A model generated the notes under the pieces. It ran no database searches, was not told where the DNA came from, and was given only the letters and a program-made list of their open reading frames with translations. Of a stretch of 8,879 nt of DNA, positions 5,432 through 8,879 are shown piece after piece (the stretch's first letter is position 1; every line of letters begins with the position of its first letter). This DNA is from Actinomycetota bacterium. GTDB taxonomy: Bacteria; Actinomycetota; Geothermincolia; Fen-727; Anoxymicrobiaceae. Where the stretch lies: contig JAHIPE010000268.1 in NCBI GenBank assembly GCA_018894655.1, forward strand, positions 1 through 8,879. The letters run 5' to 3'. The position numbers and the translations under genes are program-made.

Positions 5432-6364
5432 CTACTTGCCCATAGCGGCGGTCAGCGCGTCTATCGCCACCTCCAGTTGCTCCGTATCAGGCTTACGCGT
5501 GGTAAGGCGCTGTAGCCAGAGGCCGGGAGCCATTATCACCCTCACAACCAGAGAGTTCTCGTGCTTTCCGGCCATCTTGATTATCTCATAGGATATTGCC
5601 GCCACTAAAGGAATTATTGCCAGCCGCTCGACTATCCTCAGCCATAACGCCGGCCTGCCGAAAAGGGAGAAGATGAGAACGCTTATGACCAGGACGACCA
5701 GTACGAACGTGGTTCCGCACCGCATATGGGCGGCGGAGAACTTTTCGGCGGACTCCGGGGTCAACGGGTCTCCCGCCTCGTAGGCGTGGACCACCTTGTG
5801 CTCGGCCCCGTGATACTCGAACACCCGCCTGATATCGGGGAGGAGTGACATCGCCGCCAGGTACGCTATGAATATGGTAATCCTCAAGCCGCCCTCAACA
5901 AGGTTGTAGAGAATGGTGTTGGGGAGAAACCGGTCGAGTGATTTGGCGATAACCGTAGGCGCCACGATAAAGAGCCCCAGGAAAAGGACAAGCGCGAGCA
6001 GGATGGCGATTGCGAACTCCCAGGACGAAAGCCCCTCCCCTGGCCCCTCCCCTTCGCCGGCCGGCTCCTCCAGGGAAACGCTCGCGCTCAGGGAAAGGGA
6101 CTTGATCCCGATAACCAGCGAGTCCACCAGGACCAAGATCCCCCGCAGGGGAAATCGGTTTAACCGCGGGTACCTCTGGGCCAGGGTGTTGATGGGGTTC
6201 ACGGTGATGAACATCTCACCGGATGGGCGGCGCACGGCCAGGGCCCATTTCTTCGGCCCGCGCATGACCACACCTTCGATTACGGCCTGGCCGCCGACCT
6301 GTATCTCGTCGGGAGAGTCCGGCTCGCCCCGTGCGTCGGTGGCGGGAGGTGATGAGCGGGTCAA
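5432..6364 (-). CDS. DUF1385 (YqhQ family) integral membrane protein
   Basis: This is a conserved membrane protein of no established function to my knowledge; some databases call the family predicted metal-dependent enzymes. The family signature GGQAVIEGVVMRGP is at residues 24-37, followed by a soluble stretch, then likely membrane segments near 115-138, 156-175, 217-237 and perhaps 247-265. Between segments two and three lies YHGAEHKVVHAYE (184-196) and then MRCGTTF (214-220), with conserved His and Cys that could bind a metal. A PGLWLQRLTTR block (280-290) closes the protein, which is 310 residues long. The start is TTG at 6362-6364, overlapping the rpmE stop (TTGA). It is the only usable start before the signature, and GAGGAG abuts it with AAGGAG further up. 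Its position between rpmE and prfA suggests cotranscription with translation genes. Confidence 0.9.
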   Translation of the reverse strand: MTRSSPPATDARGEPDSPDEIQVGGQAVIEGVVMRGPKKWALAVRRPSGEMFITVNPINTLAQRYPRLNRFPLRGILVLVDSLVIGIKSLSLSASVSLEEPAGEGEGPGEGLSSWEFAIAILLALVLFLGLFIVAPTVIAKSLDRFLPNTILYNLVEGGLRITIFIAYLAAMSLLPDIRRVFEYHGAEHKVVHAYEAGDPLTPESAEKFSAAHMRCGTTFVLVVLVISVLIFSLFGRPALWLRIVERLAIIPLVAAISYEIIKMAGKHENSLVVRVIMAPGLWLQRLTTRKPDTEQLEVAIDALTAAMGK

Positions 6365-6603
6365 CTCCTCGGGGACTCCTTCTGCTTGCCTTCCTTCACG
6401 TCAAGGTGAGAGGCGAAACGTTTCTGGAACCGCTCGACACGCCCGCCGGAATCAACCAGCTTCTGCTTGCCTGAGTAGAACGGGTGGCACTCCGAGCAGA
6501 TCTCGACGTGTAGCTCGGGCCTTGTTGACCTGGTCGTGAACTTGTTTCCGCAAGAGCAGGTGACCTCGGTCTCCATATAGTCAGGATGTATGTCTTTCTT
6601 CAA
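6361..6603 (-). CDS. rpmE: 50S ribosomal protein L31 (zinc-binding form)
   Basis: Protein bL31 bridges the 50S and 30S subunits. The 80-residue product has the IHPDY start (5-9) and four zinc-ligand cysteines, Cys16 and Cys18 (CSCGN) and Cys36 and Cys39 (CSECHPFYSGKQK), so it is the C+ type rather than the zinc-free RpmE2 type. The basic C-terminal tail is slightly longer than in E. coli. The start is TTG at 6601-6603 with a strong GGGGGAGG only three bases away. It has its own promoter in the 119-bp gap after rho, with a leader that could mask the ribosome-binding site. It is the first gene of a packed run extending to the phosphatase gene. Confidence 0.96.
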   Translation of the reverse strand: MKKDIHPDYMETEVTCSCGNKFTTRSTRPELHVEICSECHPFYSGKQKLVDSGGRVERFQKRFASHLDVKEGKQKESPRS

Positions 6604-6660
6604 TATCCTCCCCCAAACTGTACCCTCAGGGAATCATCGTCGATGACCGGAGGGGTCAGG
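6604..6660 (-). promoter_or_regulatory. Possible structured 5' leader of rpmE
   Basis: In the minus-strand transcript TGACC (6654-6658) and GGTCA (6644-6648) form a five-pair hairpin whose loop is CCTCC. That loop can pair with GGAGG (6607-6611) of the rpmE ribosome-binding site. An overlapping palindrome, TCATCG-N-CGATGA (6634-6646), competes for the same bases, so the two folds exclude each other. E. coli L31 is known to control its own synthesis, so an autoregulatory leader is conceivable; pairing here is short and the idea is untested. Confidence 0.3.
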
Positions 6661-6691
6661 CCTTGCCGAGAGCGATCCCTCTTTAGACACC

Positions 6692-6721
6692 ACTATAAGG
6701 CCTTACCCCACTTGTTGGCAA
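6692..6721 (-). promoter_or_regulatory. Probable promoter of the rpmE operon
   Basis: On the minus strand TTGCCA (6716-6721) and TATAGT (6692-6697) are 18 bp apart and begin immediately after the rho stop codon (6723-6725). TATAGT is the same -10 hexamer as in the predicted rpiB promoter. A perfect 10-bp palindrome, TAAGGCCTTA (6696-6705), overlaps the upstream edge of the -10, and AGGCCTT recurs at 6658-6664, suggesting a possible operator. The expected start point near 6685 gives a leader of about 80 nt. Confidence 0.5.
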
Positions 6722-6722
6722 T

Positions 6723-8048
6723 CTAGCGGCTGGGGTCCTTTATCTGGGACAGGAACTGGGCGTTGCTCTTGGTCTTCCGTATGCCGCTTATGAGCAACTC
6801 GATCGCGGCCCCCGGGTCAAGGGAGTGAATGACCGGCCTGAGCTTCCACACCTGGGCCGCCTCCTTGGGTTCCATGATCAGTTCCTCTTTGCGAGTACCG
6901 GACTTCTCGATGTCAATTGCGGGGAACACCCTCTTGTCGGCGAGCTTCCGGTCGAGGCGTACCTCCATGTTTCCGGTGCCCTTAAACTCCTCGAATATGA
7001 CCTCGTCCATCCGGCTTCCGGTGTCCACCAGGGCGGTTGCTACGATGGTGAGGCTCCCCCCGAACTCGATGTTGCGCGCCGCCCCGAAGAAACGCTTCGG
7101 CGGGAACAGCGCGGTGGAGTCGACGCCGCCGGACAGGATACGGCCGCTGGCGGGTGTGCTCAGGTTGTACGCCCTGGCCAGGCGGGTGACGCTGTCCATG
7201 AGTATCACCACGTCTCGCTGGTACTCCACCAGCCGCTTTGCCCTCTCCAGCACCAGTTCCGCCACCGCGATGTGATTTTCGCTGGGCTGGTCGAAGGTGG
7301 AGGACACCACCTCCCCGGAGACCGAGCGCTCCATGTCGGTGACCTCTTCGGGCCTCTCGTCAACCAGGAGCACCATCAGGTAGACCTCGGGGTTGTTTAT
7401 CGTGATACTGTTCGCTATCTGCTTCAGCACCGTGGTCTTTCCCGCCTTGGGCGGGGAGATGATGAGCCCCCTCTGGCCTTTCCCAATGGGACATATCAGG
7501 TCAAGTATCCGCGGGGTAATCGAACTCTGCCTGGTCTCGAGCCGCAACCTCTCATCCGGGTATAGGGGCGTCAGCGACTCGAACTGTTCGCGCCTCTGGG
7601 CGATCTCCGGCTTGTCCCCGTTCACCCCCTCGATGCGAAGAAGGGCGTTGTACTTCTCGGAGTCCTTGGGGGGGCGTATCTGCCCTTTTACCTCGTCCCC
7701 CCTCTTGAGGCGAAAACGCCGGATCTGGGACATGGAAACGTAGATATCGTCCTCGGAGGGAAGGTACCCGTTGGTACGAAGGAAGCCGTAGCCGTCAGAC
7801 AGGATGTCCAGTATGCCGCTTCCAATCCCTTCCTCCTCTTCCTCCTTCTCGGGTTCCTCTTTGACCTGGGGTTTCACTTCCTTCAGAGGGTACTCCTCCT
7901 CGGTCGCCACTCCCGCTTCCATAAGGATGGCGCCTATCAACTCCTTCTTGCGGAGCTTCTTGACCCCGTCTATTTCCAGGGCGAGCCCTATCTCCTGAAG
8001 CTCGGGTAGCAGCTTCGCCTGTAGCACACTCATGTCGACAACCTCCAT
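6723..8048 (-). CDS. rho: Transcription termination factor Rho
   Basis: This hexameric RNA-dependent ATPase/helicase ends transcription at Rho-dependent sites. Domain order over 441 residues: helical Rho_N/SAP-like domain (about 6-48); short acidic linker rich in Glu (about 57-73); cold-shock-type primary RNA-binding domain (about 78-143, with GYGFLRT and the DDIYVSMSQIRRF block); then a RecA-type ATPase. Walker A is SPPKAGKTT (198-206), Walker B VVILMDS (280-286), followed by TRLARAYN, and the R-loop region is GTGNMEVRLDRK (357-368). The long nucleic-acid-binding insertion of many high-GC actinobacterial Rho proteins is absent. The ATG at 8046-8048 has AGGAGGGG upstream, but a second ATG (8031-8033) has GGAGG at an eight-base spacing, so the true start is one of these two. 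It follows the transaldolase gene by 48 bp. Confidence 0.97.
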   Translation of the reverse strand: MEVVDMSVLQAKLLPELQEIGLALEIDGVKKLRKKELIGAILMEAGVATEEEYPLKEVKPQVKEEPEKEEEEEGIGSGILDILSDGYGFLRTNGYLPSEDDIYVSMSQIRRFRLKRGDEVKGQIRPPKDSEKYNALLRIEGVNGDKPEIAQRREQFESLTPLYPDERLRLETRQSSITPRILDLICPIGKGQRGLIISPPKAGKTTVLKQIANSITINNPEVYLMVLLVDERPEEVTDMERSVSGEVVSSTFDQPSENHIAVAELVLERAKRLVEYQRDVVILMDSVTRLARAYNLSTPASGRILSGGVDSTALFPPKRFFGAARNIEFGGSLTIVATALVDTGSRMDEVIFEEFKGTGNMEVRLDRKLADKRVFPAIDIEKSGTRKEELIMEPKEAAQVWKLRPVIHSLDPGAAIELLISGIRKTKSNAQFLSQIKDPSR

Positions 8049-8066
8049 TACCCCTCCTACCTCCTT
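8031..8066 (-). promoter_or_regulatory. Tandem ribosome-binding sites at the rho start
   Basis: Three purine runs lie in a row on the minus strand: AAGGAGG (8060-8066), AGGAGGGG (8051-8058) and GGAGG (8042-8046), the last overlapping the first ATG (8046-8048). The second ATG (8031-8033), in the same frame five codons on, is eight bases from the last GGAGG, which is ideal spacing. The two starts differ only by the residues MEVVD, so product function would not change, but start choice is ambiguous. Confidence 0.55.
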
Positions 8067-8096
8067 GCTGCGAGCGCAGTTGCTTACGGCGCTCTC

Positions 8097-8744
8097 TTAC
8101 AGGTCCTTTATCTTCTCCCAATCGGCCAGGAAACGCTGGATGCCGCTGTCGGTCAGCGGGTGCCTGGCCATCTGTTGGAACACCTTGTACGGTATCGTCG
8201 CTATGTGGGCGCCGGTGAGCGCCGAGCCGATCACGTGCTGTGGGTGGCGCAGGCTCGCCGATATGACAGCGGTCTGTATGGCATAGTACTCGAATATCTC
8301 GACTATCTCGGCGAGCAACCTCATGCCGTCGTTCCCGATGTCGTCCAGGCGGCCCAGGAACGGGCTTGCGAACGTGGCTCCGGCGGACGCCGCAAGCATC
8401 GCCTGGTTTGCCGAGAATATCAGGGTGCAGTTGGTCTTGATCCCCTCCGCCGATAGCTCCTTGATGGCCTTCAACCCTTCGGGGCACATCGGTATCTTCA
8501 CGTTTACGTTTGACGCGATAGCGGCGAGCTCGCGGGCCTCGGACACCATCTCCCCGGCGCCCTGCGATATCGCCTCGGCGCTGATAGGGCCGTCTACTAT
8601 CCCCGCGATCTCCCGAACGCACTCACGGTAGTTCCGGTTTTCCTTTGACGCCAGCGTTGGGTTGGTGGTTACGCCGTCCAGGACTCCCCACCCGTTTACC
8701 TCCCGGATATGCTCGACATTCGCGGTGTCGATGAACAGCCTCAC
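8097..8744 (-). CDS. tal: Transaldolase (single-domain, MipB/TalC/FSA family)
   Basis: It transfers a dihydroxyacetone unit between sugar phosphates in the non-oxidative pentose phosphate pathway, through a Schiff base. The 215 residues form a complete small transaldolase: FIDTANVEHI start (Asp6), TTNPTL (26-31), VKIP with the Schiff-base Lys83, GIKTNCTLIFS (101-111), SPFLGRLDDIG (127-137) and a C-terminal helix. E. coli fructose-6-phosphate aldolase has Gln59 and Tyr131 at two key places; here they are Glu57 and Phe129, the transaldolase-type residues, so I call it transaldolase rather than aldolase. The start is GTG at 8742-8744, with AAAGGAGG six bases upstream. It is the ywjH (fsa) equivalent of the B. 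subtilis cluster and probably shares a transcript with rho. Confidence 0.93.
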   Translation of the reverse strand: MRLFIDTANVEHIREVNGWGVLDGVTTNPTLASKENRNYRECVREIAGIVDGPISAEAISQGAGEMVSEARELAAIASNVNVKIPMCPEGLKAIKELSAEGIKTNCTLIFSANQAMLAASAGATFASPFLGRLDDIGNDGMRLLAEIVEIFEYYAIQTAVISASLRHPQHVIGSALTGAHIATIPYKVFQQMARHPLTDSGIQRFLADWEKIKDL

Positions 8745-8879
8745 TGCCGTCCTCCTTTACCTGTTATTAGCCGCATTTCCCGCCGGTGAGAGTTCAACCG
8801 CTTGCGGCCCGATGAGAGCTGATTTCATGCAGATTTCTTCTCGAGGTCCAATCACCCAGATTTGATGGACAGCATGCCA
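8745..8879 (-). other. Upstream region of the transaldolase gene; possible 3' end of a gene cut by the window
   Basis: On the minus strand a frame is open from the window edge (8879) to a TAA at 8757-8759, about 40 codons, and that TAA runs straight into the AAAGGAGG of the transaldolase gene. This looks like an operon junction. However, third codon positions are not GC-rich as in every neighbouring gene, and I recognise no family in the residues, so it is as likely to be chance in an untranslated leader. No convincing promoter was found here: TTGGAC (near 8846-8851) has no good -10 at the right distance. Confidence 0.2.

Noticed and set aside
7795..8622. 275-codon minus-strand frame spanning the transaldolase-rho junction
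   Set aside because: Out of frame with both conserved genes and composed of Arg/Gly/Asp-rich shadow sequence.
1..8879. A novel defence, mobile or biosynthetic system
   Set aside because: All ten genes belong to well-known housekeeping families in a conserved order; no transposase, integrase, toxin, nuclease or attachment site is visible.

Overview
The window is a compact, GC-rich bacterial chromosome segment with every convincing gene on the minus strand. In transcription order (high to low coordinates) it reads: single-domain transaldolase (fsa/tal family), rho, rpmE, a DUF1385 membrane protein, prfA, prmC, tsaC (YrdC/Sua5 family), a low-molecular-weight protein phosphatase, rpiB and glyA. 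This closely resembles the conserved Bacillus subtilis neighbourhood (ywjH/fsa ... rho-rpmE ... prfA-prmC ... ywlC ... ywlE-ywlF-ywlG-glyA). With the high GC, strong Shine-Dalgarno sites and heavy use of TTG starts, it suggests a GC-rich Gram-positive-type bacterium, either a deep-branching Actinomycetota or a clostridial-type Bacillota. The sequence alone does not decide between them.

Layout. 8745-8879: leader of the transaldolase gene, with a doubtful 3' end of an upstream frame. 6723-8744: transaldolase then rho, 48 bp apart. 6604-6722: gap holding a good promoter and a roughly 80-nt leader for rpmE. 2203-6603: rpmE-DUF1385-prfA-prmC-tsaC-phosphatase, tightly packed, with three 4-bp TTGA stop/start overlaps. 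1937-2202: a 266-bp gap with two tandem copies of a structured repeat and an AT-rich promoter for rpiB. 139-1936: rpiB-glyA pair. 1-138: a third repeat copy plus an extra hairpin downstream of glyA.

The genes cluster around translation and central metabolism. PrfA releases peptides at UAA/UAG and PrmC methylates the glutamine of its GGQ loop. TsaC makes the precursor of tRNA t6A. L31 is a ribosomal protein, Rho terminates transcription, and SHMT supplies one-carbon units. RpiB and transaldolase both belong to the non-oxidative pentose phosphate pathway.

I see no mobile element, CRISPR array, defence system or RNA gene. The least ordinary items are: (1) an intergenic repeat whose complete copy can fold as a three-way junction with two hairpins bearing complementary loops; (2) TTG initiation codons in seven of ten genes, three of them in TTGA overlaps; (3) a palindromic, low-complexity in-frame insertion in prmC; and (4) a phosphatase sitting at the ywlE (arginine phosphatase) locus but carrying the tyrosine-phosphatase-type Ile in its P-loop.
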